Shown piece after piece: positions 21,005 to 34,231 of a DNA stretch of 64,000 nt. Within the stretch, counting starts at the first letter, position 1. Each line of letters begins with the position of its first letter. Source of the DNA: Rotaria sp. Silwood1 (lineage: Eukaryota > Rotifera > Eurotatoria > Philodinida > Philodinidae); assembly GCA_905250075.1 (NCBI GenBank), contig CAJNOP010000415.1, positions 7,846-71,845 of the forward strand, given 5' to 3'. The notes beneath the pieces are model-generated. The model was not told the DNA's origin. It made no database searches and was given only the letters and a program-made list of their open reading frames with translations. The position numbers and the translations under genes were made by a program.

Positions 21005-24000
21005 TCAACATATTTTCCTGTATGTCAATATGTAAACTTTCTTTTTTTTTCATAAAATTAATCTTTATGGCATAAAATATTAATTATATTTTCTTTTACG
21101 TAGAACAAATAAATAAGTGAAAATGTTTTGATTAAGGTCCCATGCCTCAGCATAAATATTCTACCTTTTGAATGCTTCTGAGAACAAATATTTAGTTTTC
21201 CGCACAAACAAAAATACGTTAGCTTAAATATCAACTTTGTTATACTTACTTAACTTTGTCACCGGGTTTATTTCGCATAAAAAATTGTCTTTTCGTTTTT
21301 TAAAACAATTATTGGATGCATACAATCAGTTTTTGATAAGTACAGTATATAAATGGACAATAATTTATTTTAAAATGTGAATTGCAAGTAGTAAGTAATT
21401 TTCGTAGATCTAATGAATATAATTGAACATTGCACTCTTATCGAAGAAAAATATATCATAACAATATTTATATACACATCAGATCGACATGAGTAATTAT
21501 ATGAATGAATATGAACAAACATTTCTTAATCACACTGTAGATAAAGTAATAGATGAATTCCGATATATAATGATTTCAGTTGGTTGAAAATATTTATTTT
21601 TTGAAATATATTCAGATTTTGTATTAGACTTATATAATATACAGGGCTTGATTATGTTCACTTTATAGGCATGTTAACAAATTTTATTGTAGAAAATAAA
21701 AGAGTATAATGCAAATACACAAATAATTTTATTATTGCGTGTCAATGAATATTTTATATCTATGTGATGAAAAATATATGGATTGATTATAAATAGAAAA
21801 TTCCATATTCAATTATGTTCCAGTTTTGAATAAGTAACTATGATCGAATATTTTCAGAAATATACGAACAAAAGTTGATCAGTTCTAATGTATGAAATAA
21901 CACAATTTAGAACAGATGTTTTGAAAGAAACTTTTTTTTTTATTAATATCTTATATTTAATATTAAAGTTTGAATAGAGTTAACTTTTTACCTATTCGAA
22001 TAAAAAAAATTCTTCGAGTTTTATTTGATTAAAAAATCTTAAATCTTATGAAAAAATTTGTATTCCTTAACAATCATAATTTGAATTATTATTTATATAA
22101 TTATTATTGTTAGTAAATTTTTAATCTTACAGCTTATTAAAATTCTTTTATTCAAAATTTTCTTTTCGATATTTTAATAATAACATACAATGATAATAAT
22201 GTTTTAACGAAACCTAATTCATGGATTATTTTACTGTTGTTTTATTCAACATTAAATTCTAATATTTTGTTTCGATAAATTCATATTTCGAATAAAATAT
22301 TGCGTTACTATTTTTATAATTTGCGTATTTATTTCTCAAATATCAGCAGTTTCATAAAAGAAAAATATCAAAAATTACTCAAGTCACGTTATCATAGTCG
22401 ACCAAGATCAAATAAATATCACTATTATATAAGAAAGAAAAAAAAATGCATATAAATATTTACGTCGAAGATTATCTTATATATAATAGACGCAAAAAAA
22501 GGAACCGTTTTCATTTTATTTAGTTAAATGTTATCACAGTTAGATCCATGTTCGTATTCAATATTATGAGATTCAATTTATTGAATTTTATTAGTTTTCA
22601 TATTTTGTTTAGATTTGAAATGTTCATTGATTTTCAAAAGAGAACATATTCAACTAGAAGAGAGTCAATGTGGGAAGGAGAATTGGCCATTGTTTTTGTT
22701 TTAGAACTAAAGACAATGTTTTCTTTATAGAAGAACCAAGGAAAAATGTCCTGCTGCGCATTTTCTCGAAGAATGTTCTATTCCTTTCTTCTAATTGTAT
22801 TAGCCTTGAATATACGAGTAGGTACGTATGACGTTCTCGTCGCATAAACAACATGGAAATTTACTTTATTGACATATGTGATATGGAAGATGTTTCATGA
22901 ATAATTACGGTATGATTGAAAGAAGAAAAATACTGGCATTTGTTCTTGATATTGTGTAGATAGTACTCATATAAACTAAAAAAAACTCGAATATCCTATT
23001 GATTAACAATATCGATAAAGTATAAATATGAAAAAAATTTTGATCATCTATTATTCAGAGCATTAATGTTAATAGAGTTTCTTAGGTTTCTATATTCTAA
23101 TTAAATTTGTAAATTGTTTTTGCTTTTGATTCACAATGAAAGGTTTTGCTAAATGTATTCTTCTTTCTCTAATATAGAAGAGTTTTTGTAGTAGAGAAAA
23201 TCAATGATATCTAAAAATTCATAATTGATTGTTAAATTTATACATTATCAATGTTTATCATTGCGATTAGATATGGTAGATTGAACTTGATGCATTTATC
23301 CCGAAAACATCCGAATAAAAACAAACGAATTCACATGCCTTTTATAACGTGACAATATTTACATATGCAATAACGACTAAGAAATACACATCGATGGTGT
23401 CCCTCTGATAACAAATGAGAAAAACGTATATGTAGCTACGATAAACTTACAAGTATTTTTTCGACGCGTATATCGGAGTATAATGTGCCTCTATAATCTT
23501 ATGACTTGTTTATCGACCTATTTTTTTCCGTTCTTCTTCCATGTTCTGTATATAAGCATCACTCATTCGATGGCTACTATTTTTCGTAATAAATACAACC
23601 ATTATTCTATTATGCAAACTTTTACTCTCGACATCAGTAGCATAATTCTAATATCAATTTCCAATTTCCAGATTCCTTTTGTATCAAACTAAACTCTTTC
23701 ACTAAATTCAATATAAAACTCTATAATTTTGATGACAAAATGATGCAATAGCTTTGTAAATATTCTCAGCTATAACATTTATAGTAGTACTAATTCATTG
23801 CAATGGTATCTATTTCTTAATGTGTACATTCTTGTATGCTATCACATTAGATAAGAGATAGAAATTTAAATTTAGTATGCATATAAACAAGAACTAAAAT
23901 CATTTTTTTATATCTTATTTCATATTTATTGTTAAATTTTGACCTTTGTTCTTTTAGATAATTATTTTTTCTTTCATTTAAATTGAATTCTTTTGTAAAA

Positions 24001-24022
24001 ATATATTACAAAAAATACAAAC
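21005..24022. other. AT-rich intergenic, no firm gene
   Basis: Very AT-rich, with many poly-A/T runs, and nothing recognisable on either strand apart from the single possible signal-peptide exon at 22746-22821 listed separately. Confidence 0.4.
22746..22821 (+). other. Possible orphan signal-peptide exon
   Basis: An ATG opens about 25 residues with a hydrophobic core (FYSFLLIVLAL) and ends at a good donor (GTACGT at 22822). This is the form of a first exon for a secreted protein, but no convincing partner exon was found within the next kilobase. It could be chance. Confidence 0.2.
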
Positions 24023-25240
24023 ATGATTCCTTTTGGAACGCGTTTGAAAAATGGTTTATTATTAGATGATAATAAAAAACAAGCATTAAGAAATTATAAA
24101 TATGCTGGAGACGATCAATCATTCTTAGCTCCATTTATGTATAAATTATGGACTCTATTTTTTGTCTTAGTTCCAAAAAGAATATCACCAAATTTAGTTA
24201 CAGTTTTTGGTTTAATAATTGTTCTACTTGCTTTTACAATAATTCATATAAATATGCCGAATGATGATAGGTTTAATTGTTTAATATATGGAATAGCTTT
24301 ATTTATTTATCAAACATCTGATGCACTTGATGGAATGCAAGGTAAACGTGTTCATATGTATGAAAATGCGACAACTGAAGTAAGTTTTTATATTAGAAGA
24401 AAACCGAAAAAAAAAAGTACTCAATTCTCATAGATTTTCGATCATGGTGTTGATTCAATTGTAACAAGTTTAACAAGTATTACAACAATAACACGATTAA
24501 CTCATATAGATAAACATCTTTCACCAATATATTCAATATTTGTTTTATTAACATCATTTATCGGTTTTCATGCACCAACCTATGAACATGTTATAACAAG
24601 AAAAATGAGATTTCTACCTGGACCATGTAATCCAACAGAAGCATTAATTGGAATGCAATTAATATATTTAATAACAGCTATTTATCCATTAATATGGATG
24701 TCGGAAAAATCAAAATTATTATTAATGATAATTATCGTACCATTTTTATCTTTGTCAGCTATTTTATCTTTTTTCTCATCATTAAAAAAGATTCATATTC
24801 ATCATAAATGTGTTCTAAGTATGACAATAAAATCTATATTTCGTGGATATTCTCCTCTTTTCTTTATTATTATTTGTACATTTCTATATTTACCACATGT
24901 ATCAATATTATACAAAGAACATTCTTTAATGTGTTTACTTGCATTAGCAATACCGTGGAATTATTCAATCTATAGAACGATAATTGTAGAAATAACGAAT
25001 GATAAAAATTTTGATACATTGGGAGTATTAATTGGTCAAAGTCCAATATTATTACCAATATTTGCTGCATATTTTATGCCATCCTTAATTATGATAACAT
25101 TAATTATATCAATTGTGTTGAATGGACTTTTGTATATATATACAATTCATTTTACATTAAAAGAAGTATGTCATGCATTATCAATGGAACATTTTTGGAC
25201 TGTTAAAACAGATTTTGAAACAAAAAGAAAAGCAAATTGA
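24023..25240 (+). CDS. Choline/ethanolamine phosphotransferase-like (CDP-alcohol phosphatidyltransferase)
   Basis: Exons 24023-24379 and 24434-25240 with a 54-bp phase-0 intron (GTAAGT...CATAG) give 387 residues, normal for CEPT1/EPT1-type enzymes. These integral ER/Golgi proteins transfer phosphocholine or phosphoethanolamine from the CDP-alcohol to diacylglycerol. The N-terminal NYKYAGDD, the PNLVTVFG start of TM1 and about eight hydrophobic segments fit. The intron splits the catalytic motif exactly: DALDGMQGKR before it and IFDHGVDS after it. All four acidic residues (D100, D103, D122, D126) remain, but the usual A-R pair is G-K, the central Gly is Thr, and there is one extra residue between the halves. 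Activity is plausible but the motif is non-canonical. Headgroup preference cannot be read from the sequence. Confidence 0.8.
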
Positions 25241-26801
25241 TTGAGAAATCAAAAATTATGATAGATTATTAACTGAATCGTTGATATGATATCAAGTTTT
25301 TTATTATGTATATGTTTTTTTTTTGTATAAATAAACTTTTCTACTTCATGTCATATCTATATATTCTACGCGAACTACGGAGTAAATATTCATTTTTAAC
25401 ATATGGATAATTCTTGAAAGTAATTGTCATTGAAATGATATATTAACGGTCTAGATATAAACAGACATTAACCAATGATATATAAATTAGCAAAGAAGAA
25501 ACTTATATCAATAAATTCTAAATCCTTTGTGCTAGAAATATAGATGACTAATTCTTCTGAAGCAGAATACTCTTTGACGTGTACTTTGCTTTATTACTTT
25601 AGCATTCGATTTTAAAAAATTATTTTTAAATAATTCAATAAATTAGGACTGTGTTTAGGACTAGTGAGGAACAATATCAGTTCATAAAATATCAGGAGTT
25701 AAAGAGGGTAGATTAGTTGTGCAGTTTCATTGCCTTTTGAAGAGTTACTCGATTACGAACGTTCACACAATAATGAATCTATTCTTTAAAAAGAAATGAA
25801 CCTTCACAACTACTCAATGCTCTTTAACTCCTGACATGTTATGAAACAATGCTGTCTAGCATTCGTTATTTATTAGTAAACACTGCATATTACTATTGCT
25901 TGTAAGATTAACTACAATTGATAATATAGAATATTTAATTGGAGAACACTGTTGTTTGAAATTTTTGATGAAAAGTTAATTGAACAATGTTATGATTTTT
26001 ATTGAAGTTCATATGAGTTTTTATTTATTTTGTGACACACTATGTAAGAGTAATGTTGATGTAAATAAAGGAGACATTTGGAACTACTCCCATCCTACCC
26101 AGACCGTGCAGATGACCTCCAGAAACTATCACAGATCGTGACAGACGTTTTTAATATATGAGTAACAATAAAGTATCATTAACACCTCATTCGAATATAT
26201 ACGAACTACTTTATTACTGTAGTCCTAGAGGATAATGTAAAAGATAATAAAAAATGGGTCCCAAGAGAGATCGACTAAAACAATTTTCTCCTGATTACTA
26301 ACAACATATACATCGTGTTTCATATTTTAATCCTACAGATATTGAGCTAAAAATTTTTTCAAATATCTTTTCTTTTTATCTTTTTTTATTCGAGAATTAC
26401 AAGATGATGGTGAAATTTTATTTGATAATGACAATTGTTTTCATTTAAAACAGCAAAATATTTTTATTCAATGTATTCAGATTCTACATGGTCAACATAT
26501 TATTTTCTAAAATTCGAACATTTATTTTATAAACATGCATCGTTAACTCATATAACAACTGTTCAACAATTTGATTAGTTATTTTAAATTGGAATAGTTT
26601 TTGTCATTTCTATTCATTCAATCAATATTAATATGAAGTTGCGATTACAAATATCGGCCAAAAAAACCTGATCGTAAAAGAAGTTTTTATGCGCAAGTCA
26701 AATAGTTTTTTGCTACAGTCAAAGATTATATCTGTTAGAGAAGATGCATTCGAAAAAGAAATTCTATAGTTATTTAAACTTGTAATTTATAATAGATTTA
26801 T
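25241..26801. other. Intergenic with decayed coding-like patch
   Basis: No intact gene. Around 26395-26505 a plus-strand frame reads ELQDDGEILFDNDNCFHLKQ and onward before stopping, possibly an old exon; the family is not recognised. The foldback at 25661-25862 lies here. Confidence 0.3.
25661..25862. repeat. Short foldback / MITE-like inverted repeat
   Basis: Left arm about 25661-25745 and right arm about 25785-25862 are imperfect reverse complements. The best block is TCAGGAGTTAAAGAG (25692-25706) against CTCTTTAACTCCTGA (25820-25834). Outward from it both arms share TTCATAA and a CTAG-containing end. Likely a non-autonomous DNA element; no target duplication could be fixed. Confidence 0.55.
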
Positions 26802-26931
26802 TTGTATTTCCTACGGTCTATAAGACATATTCTGCTCAGACATATGAGATCTCAAGGTGATTATAATGCAGAAAGGATGTGGTTGTGGACGTGTCGGTAT
26901 GGAGATGTTCTCTTGACAGATATGCACCCAG

Positions 26932-27090
26932 GCTGGCCCGCACACCCATATATCACACTCACACCAACACCTATAACCCAAACCCACAGCCACACACCCA
27001 CATTGACACCCAAATCCTCACCCACACTTACGCTCCACACAATACGCCAATTCACACCCATGCCCACAACCCACACCCACACCCTTCCAA
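26932..27090 (-). repeat. Degenerate TGTGGG-type tract, C-rich strand
   Basis: About 160 bp of ACACCC/CCCACA-type units with substitutions, including AACCCAAACCCACAG and CCCACAACCCACACCC. It reads as telomere-like TGTGGG on the minus strand. The preceding 26875-26905 is G-rich (ATGTGGTTGTGG), hinting that this too was once a two-armed hairpin. Confidence 0.5.
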
Positions 27091-27399
27091 TGAAATCAGC
27101 TCACTGTTAGCACATATAGTCATATGGAATCTATAAGCATTTCTTTTTTCAATAAATATGCTAATGAAAACTAGATGAATTTGTTCATATGGATACGAAG
27201 CCTTGTATGACATGCGCGTTTGCGTTTCTCTATGTGAAGATGCTGTATATTGTTTGATTCATACACGTGTTGGTGTAGGTTGAAAATAATAAAGAAATGT
27301 TTGAAGACAGATGGAACATTTGCTGAAGTAGTGGTAGTTGAAATAGAAGAATTCAGTTAGAAAAGTAGTCACAAATCTCTAACGCGTGTTCTAGATTCA

Positions 27400-30300
27400 A
27401 TGGCACATATAAAATCTATAGTACGAGTTGGGAAAGCTTCACGACGTCGTCGTCACCGTCGTCGCCGTGTTCACCAATCGTTAGATAAAAGAGTCAGTAC
27501 TTTTTTTTACGTTAGTTTTTCAAAGAATGGTCGATTTACCATCAAGATTTATGGAATTCAAACACACAATCTATCGATGTCATTGATACAACGTTCCGAT
27601 TACAACGTGGCCCTCGTCTTACTGAGAAAAACATTAGGAAACCTGAAAACTGCTTCAATTCAGTCAAATTAATAATTTCTAATAATTTCTTTTTTATTTG
27701 TATTTTTTCTTCAAATAGATTTCATACACTACTCATCGAGATCAATCAAAACACGGACAAGTCAGGGACTCATCGATAAGGGAGACGAGCTCTAAAACCA
27801 CTACTGAGCTTACCGATCGACCTTGCTCACCATCACAAGTAAAGAAAATAAATAGACTCATTTCACTACTAGCCAGGTTCCGTGAATTCTGAATTCCTGG
27901 AGCTCTTGAGACAGAAAATTCGTTATACTTCGAGAAAATGAATGGCCAAATCGGAACAAAGACACTCATGAAGCTTCAAGAACTTATGGATCTCAAGAAA
28001 CTTACAGAACTGAAGAAACTCTAGTAACCCCAAGTATCCCAGGAATACAAGGAACTCTGGAACTCACGGAAGTCGAAAAACTCATGGAAATCAAGAGGTT
28101 CAAGGAGCCCTGAGAATTTCTGAAACCAAGAAACTAATCGAACCAAAGGACTTTAGGAGCTTGTCGAATTGGGTGTGGGTGTGAATGTAGGTCGTGTGGA
28201 TTCATGCTCCTTGTTGTGACTCACACCCACACTCGTCTCAAGATCTAAGCGCTCCATAAGTTTCTAGAATTTTGTTAATCCATAAATTTCATGAGTTCCT
28301 TGCTCTCTTAAGTCTCAGTGAATTACAGTGTAGTGGAATTTTAAGAGTTCCAGGAGTTCAAAATTCATAGATTCTGGATATGTCTCAATCCTTTTTTAAA
28401 TACATCTCAATGTAGAAGTATTGAAAAATTTTCAGTTTGTTGGATTGATAGATGTTTGAAAATGTTTAAAGAAGATTCATGATTTTTGCACCATTTTCAG
28501 TTAGATTTCATCGAAAACAGTTATTTTCAATCGCTTTATTCAGTAGCATGTATTTGTTTAGTTATCTCAGATTACATGGAAAAAACATCTTTTGAACAAG
28601 CAACAATCACATGATTGTTCAACCTATACACAGGTACATGATTATGGAGAAATTGTTGAGGACAAAAGATGTTCATCAAACATAGTTAAAATAGACCAAC
28701 ACCAGGTGATCTTGAAAATAGAAATGATTTGTTTTCATTTATCTAATTTTTCTCGATAAAAATAGGTAAAAGAGGCATGGTTAGATCGAACAGTTTCGCC
28801 AAATAATTCTCGTCGGAATGAGAAAGAACGTAAAAAGAGAAAGTAAGTTCTTTCTTTTCTGTTCTATGCTTGTTGGTATTTAAACATGAGTTAGACACAA
28901 ATGTTGTTCTCGATGCACATGTCTATGCACACTTCTTTGCTTACTTGGTGCATTTTGTCTTGGTGCGGCTATTGCTGCAATTCTTGTTGCTCTCTTGGTC
29001 GCACCCAAAATGCCTATGACAACAACAACTACAACATCGACCACAACAACAACAGGTGATTAACCCAAAAAAAAGTTCCCGAATGCTTTCTTCAAAAAGA
29101 TATGAGGGTCACAAAGCTAAAAGTGACCAACAATTCCTCCGCTCGCAAAAAACTTTACTACATTTTTTGAGGCTGACATTTTTCTGTGACTACTGGGAGC
29201 AAAACGGGTGTGTGTTTCTTTTTTCTTCGAAAAATATTGTTACTAAGGCCTAGAAGAGCCAAAACACTCGAGATGTTATTAAAAAGTGTTTTTTTTTCAA
29301 TGGTGCCTATTTTGTATCGGCTACCAAATTTTGTAAAAACAACATATTTAAGTGTAAAAGACAACACGCACTCTGATTCCACCAGAGTACTCAAAATAAT
29401 TTTAAGCTTAATCAGATGTACTGCATATAAGCCAGTGGGAGGAATCTCAGTTTTCTCCTTTAAAACTTGATTTCAAAGAAAACGAGAAACAGATTTTTTT
29501 TCTCCGACCCGACGAATCGGAAACTGGTCATGTTCAGCAGTATGTGGATCCATCACCTATGCTCTGAGTGCCTTTGCAATGAGAAATAGTTATTATTAAT
29601 AGGAGAGCTTTGTATTAACTGAAAAATTGCAGCGAAAAGCTTTCTGCCAGCGATATCGAAAGTTCGATGTGAAAAAAAATACAAATTGACAATGAAAACC
29701 TCTCATTTATATGGTATTCAAGTGAGGACTCGTAGGGTCTATGTTAACAATGAAAAACCTGAGATCGTAAAGTTTTCATTGTCAATTTCGGAAAAAACGG
29801 AAGGGTCTCCTCAAGTCTTCTTGTGTTCGAATAACTATCCGTCAAATGAGCTTAAAAAGAGAAGCAGTGTAATGACCTTCTTCTTGATTTTCTAATATGC
29901 TGTAGAGTATAAACTTTTATTTGAGCTATATAAGTTGGAAATCAAATCTTCTTCTGATTGTACAATAGAGACAACACTTTTTCGAATAAATTATTGCCAA
30001 TAGCATAACCCTGACAGTTATTTTGATAGTATAAAATGTCCAGAACAATCGAAGAGGCTTTCAATGAACATTTTACAAATAAGTTACATGTAAAAATTTC
30101 TTTGCAAGTTCTTCCATGAAAATCAATCATTTTACTTTAGATGTGTGTTTATAAATGTTCTTCATTTATCAATTTCACATGCGAGAGTTTCCTTTGATGA
30201 ATCATTTCGACACATCTAGTCCTTGTAATGAGTCTCCCAATTAGAAAGCGATGTTGATCTAATTTTTTTTCGAAATTAGATACCGGCTTTACTAGGACAC

Positions 30301-33300
30301 TGTGAGGTTTTTTCAATGATAGTTCTGAATAGGCAAAGCCATGCTGTTCGACTGAATAACAAATACTAGCAGATGCCTCTCAAATGTGATTCGAGCGAGA
30401 GAGAATACTTTCATTTGCAAGATAATTAAAAACTGAAATTAAAGAAAAGAAACCCAGTTTGAATCAAGCTTCTCTTCGCGAAATATTCAACAAGCAACAT
30501 TTATATTCAGAATTGAATAATCGAAATCAAGAGAAAATCATCACTATTTGAAATATACAGTTGGAAATAAAAGCATAGGTCTCATTGTATTGTTTCTTCT
30601 AATCTCTTTTGAAATAAGAATATTCTCCGTCCAAATAAATATATTTTTACATTGACTTAAGTTCAGATGAATGTCGAATAGTTCACTATCACAAGTCGAA
30701 ATAATTGATAAATAACTGAATCACTCTTTCCTTTTTTCGTCATAGGAATTGTATGAGACCTTACACAAACCAATCTACGTAGAAAATTTATTTTTTTTAA
30801 GAATCTAGAAGTATTCTAACACTACGCTCAATAAATATCATGAAAGCAACAATATGCTGTCGAAAGAGATATTTTGTTCTCAATTTTTCAGGATATGAAC
30901 CAATTATATCCTATAATTTGTTGATGTCAATTATCTTATTTGTTAGTCAAACTATTTGTAACAGTATTTCTTGTCCAACAGAGTAACTTTCATCTGGAGA
31001 TTCAACCTAGCCTAGTTTGATCCATCAAGCGTGATTTTTCTTGCTGTAAATATGTATCAGCCCTAGTTATCAAAATTTTACTCAGTTTGGCACCAGTCAT
31101 CCAGTTCCAAACTAGAACTGGTGCATACCTATTTTGCTGTAATTTCGCAGTAGGTTTAACCCATGTTTATGAAACCAATTGTATTTGTCACATCTCAAAA
31201 TATCGAGATCAATCAATATCAACAATTGATGTTGGATATTGGCATCAGATGAAATGATTTCTAAGTTATATTCTAGAGGCTTATGATTAAGCGGTATCTT
31301 TTTACAAGACTATTTTCACATTTTCTGTGTTCATTTCATTAGAACTATTCCAGTGTTCTATTCAATGAGAATGAGCACAGAGGAAGCATCCCATCCTCAA
31401 AAATCGCAATTATCCATCTGGGTTTTGTGATTCTCACTATGCAGAGTATATGTTCATTTTCTTGAAAGTATGCATTTGTGGTTACCCTTCCTTTCATCAT
31501 AGCTTCCAATCCCACCTCTGGAGAGAAACATTGGAATGAAATACTAGTCTGTTCTAGCGGATGGCCCAGAAATAATGAACCTCTCAGTATTTTGCACATT
31601 TCAACTTAACAAAATCACAGTTAAAGCCATATTTTTTTAGTATTTGCTTGGATTCTTAGATCTGTGTACTTTTTATTCTCAGTTCATTCGAACCGAAATT
31701 AGACTATTTATGTGTCAATGACCATTATCCTTAAGACAGATTCATTATCCAGTAAACGAATTTTGACAATAATTTTGTTGAAATTCGACTTCCTAATTTG
31801 CAAATGCTGTCCAACAAGATCTGTATGCTGCCGTACTGGCAATGACGATCAAACGAGTGAAAAAACTAAGCGTGTCAGCGCGTAGATGACATAATAAAGT
31901 TGGGAATATTGAAAAACCAGTACAAGTAGGTACACTTCGTCTTTCAATGATACTAAATTTGTTATAAAAATGAGTTATATACTTCTGAAGAAATCGTCTC
32001 TGTTGTGAAACATTACTTTCTAATCCAACATTCTAGCATCTGGATGTTTCATTGTGTTTCGAGTGAAAGAGCTAAAATGACCTGCCTGTTGTACTAAGTA
32101 GACACCTCCACTACAACGACAACAACTGCAACAACCTCAACAACGACAACAACGACAACCATTCCGATTTGTAGCTTGTCTTGTGTTAACGTGACATCTC
32201 TTTCTAGCGTGCCGTTTCTCGCGCGTTGGACCTTCAAGAATACGTATGCTGATTCTATGTCAACCTGCAACGCAACGCCCATCAATACTCCGAGCTTCGT
32301 TCCAGGCTACGTGCATCAGGTTCTATCTCGTGACACATCGCTATATAATTACTTGTCAACTTCATTCGTTCCGTTAAACTCTCGAAGCTTCACTGTCGAC
32401 GCTTGGATTTACCCGACGGGCTATCATAATCCGAGTCGCCTTCATACTATCGCCGGTCTTTGTCCACAACAAGCAGCACAACAGTATCTTCAACTCTTTC
32501 TCCGCCTTAACTCGACTGTGGCGGGTTCTACCGCTGTCTTCGGTCTCTGGGAAGGTGCTGATCTTAAGGGAAAGATGCCCATTTACGCGAATGTATGGAC
32601 ACACATCGCATTTGTCTATCGAGTAGTAGGACAGCAGATCATCTATATTAATGGGATCTACGATAATTCGCGCTCAGGATCAAAAGGTTTCAATGCAACT
32701 TCAGGCTTGTTCTACATTGGAAACAACTATAATCTCGTTTCAAATCCTGCATTCGGAAATAATAGTTTTGAGGTAGAAATGCATGTATTCTAAATTTTGT
32801 TATTCCTGTTTTTAAAATTCTCTGCTTTTTTTTGAGATGAGCGTATTTATAGCAAACGCGATAGAATCGTGGACTGAAAATTAAATGAAACTACAGTTTC
32901 ATTTCGACACAAGGAAATGCGAAAGATCCTAGTGTGCGTATCGCCGTTCGTACTCTTCGAGTATTTAGAAAAGCTTGCAGCACAATTGTTGCCGGATTAA
33001 AATATGAAACACGATCAAGCTACTTGAACCATAATTAAGAAACCTTAGCTCAGTATGCCAAAAATCTATTTTAGTGTTACACACTGTCACAGTCTGTGGC
33101 GTAATGTAAGAGGATTTACTTTTCTCGCTACATATCTCAACACTTTTTAACGATTTTGTTTCACAAAACTTTTTTAGTTTCCTGAAGTCGCAGGTTTCTC
33201 AGCATTTTTTAAAGAATAAGACCAAAAGGGAATCGTGCGTATATTCTCATATTTTTGTGGAACTCACTTGAAAAAAGAAGGTGAATGTAAGTTTGTATCC

Positions 33301-34231
33301 GAAAATTTGCTGCTTCCCATTACAGACACTTGTGCTTCAAGTGGGTTTTTAACTACAGTGATTTTACCGTATAATCATATTGGAAAATAGAATCAATTCA
33401 GAAAAGACGCTTTTCTTTGTTGGGCGCATTGATTGTTTACTTTTTCATGATCTTAAAGATCACTGTCCATTGTGGATCTTCGAACCATAGTACTATGGAT
33501 ATTTAGAGCTTGATATTGTAGTTTTTCGAGTCTCATACTGTTCGTTATATAAAAGAGTAAGAATTTTTAATTGATTTGAAATCTCAAAGTCCAAAATAAT
33601 TGTTTCTCTTTCTTCGTACAGTAAATTCACTCTATTTATAGATGGTCACATATGGCAGCTACCTCATGTGTTATTGTGATATCCTGATGTGAGTTTCACA
33701 TTTTAGTCTTATTGGGACCGCGCTGACATGCTCTTGTTTTTATTGAAACCGATTATCAAAAAAGAATATGAGTTCCACCGTGACCCTTAATAAGACGATT
33801 TTAAAACCGATTGAAGTGACAAGAGAAAAGATTTTAAAAGAGTGACCTTCTCACAGTCACACCTTGCTGCAGCTAACTGTTCTCTAATTATAAACATCCA
33901 ATTTTCAACTTGTCTGCTTAATCATATTGAAAAATTTGACAAAGAAGCTTTCTTTATTTTTGTATCGTTCAAGGGTTATATCGATCAAATAACAATAAGC
34001 GATGGAGAGAGATCGCAATGCGAACTTCTAAATGTTGCTACATTGGCCGCTCGTTTTTCGTTTGATAATACATCAAATATTCTTGCCGATTCTGGCCCGA
34101 ACGATGTGTCTGTGAATGCATTCAACTACATTTCAGTGAGCGGCGTGAAGGTAAATCACGCCATCTCATTCAATAGTTCATCGTCTTCTTATTTACAAGC
34201 ATTCGGGCTTTCGCTTTCTTTCATACAATAA
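27400..34231 (+). CDS. Type II membrane protein with poly-Thr stalk and LamG-like ectodomain
   Basis: Exons that join in matching phase: 27400-27492 (donor tentative), 27719-27838, 28766-28842, 28895-29055, 32102-32772 and 33974-34231. Order in the protein: a very basic cytosolic tail (SRRRRHRRRR), a Ser/Thr-rich segment, a Cys-rich juxtamembrane patch (HKCCSRCTCLC), one membrane helix (LLGAFCLGAAIAAILVALLV), a poly-Thr stalk made from two exons, then a concanavalin-like LamG jellyroll (SFTVDAWIYP, WTHIAFVYR, IYINGIYDN, EGYIDQITIS) and the start of a second one (ARFSFDNTSN). There is no N-terminal signal peptide, so type II topology with an extracellular LamG region is inferred. LamG-like folds bind glycans or proteins. 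The reading frame is lost at the C-terminal end, stopping at 34231 inside the second domain. Confidence 0.65.
27890..28400. repeat. Intronic foldback around a TGTGGG-like hairpin
   Basis: Sits in the 27839-28765 intron. Left part (27890-28165) is a degenerate array of AAGAAACT/GGAACTC-like units; right part (28245-28375) has the complementary AGTTTCT/GAGTTCC type. In the middle, GGTGTGGGTGTGA (28172-28184) pairs with TCACACCCACAC (28221-28232). The whole therefore has a nested inverted design like the large element at 9.7-14.2 kb but much smaller. Confidence 0.45.
29056..32101 (+). other. 3-kb intron in the poly-Thr stalk
   Basis: Donor GTGATT at 29056 and acceptor AAGTAG ending at 32101, phase 1, separating two Thr-rich exons. 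Such length is unusual for this genome. Small open frames inside (for example minus 31345-31599) are unsupported. It contains an inverted repeat at 29683-29788. An insertion would explain the size, but no element boundaries were identified. Confidence 0.55.
29683..29788. repeat. Perfect 17-bp stem, 72-base loop
   Basis: AAATTGACAATGAAAAC at 29683-29699 is exactly complementary to 29772-29788. A related ACAATGAAAA copy sits in the loop at 29749. Could be the ends of a tiny inverted-repeat element within the 3-kb intron. Confidence 0.6.
32773..33973 (+). other. 1.2-kb intron inside the first LamG domain
   Basis: Donor GTAGAA at 32773 and acceptor TTCAAG ending at 33973, phase 0. It splits the domain immediately before the conserved G-Y-I-D-Q-I-T-I-S strand, so joining restores the family pattern F-E-G-Y-I-D. 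The donor is weak. No extra exon was recognised. Confidence 0.6.

Noticed and set aside
32094-32285. Minus-strand Val-rich ORF
   Set aside because: Antisense of the Thr-rich start of the LamG exon.
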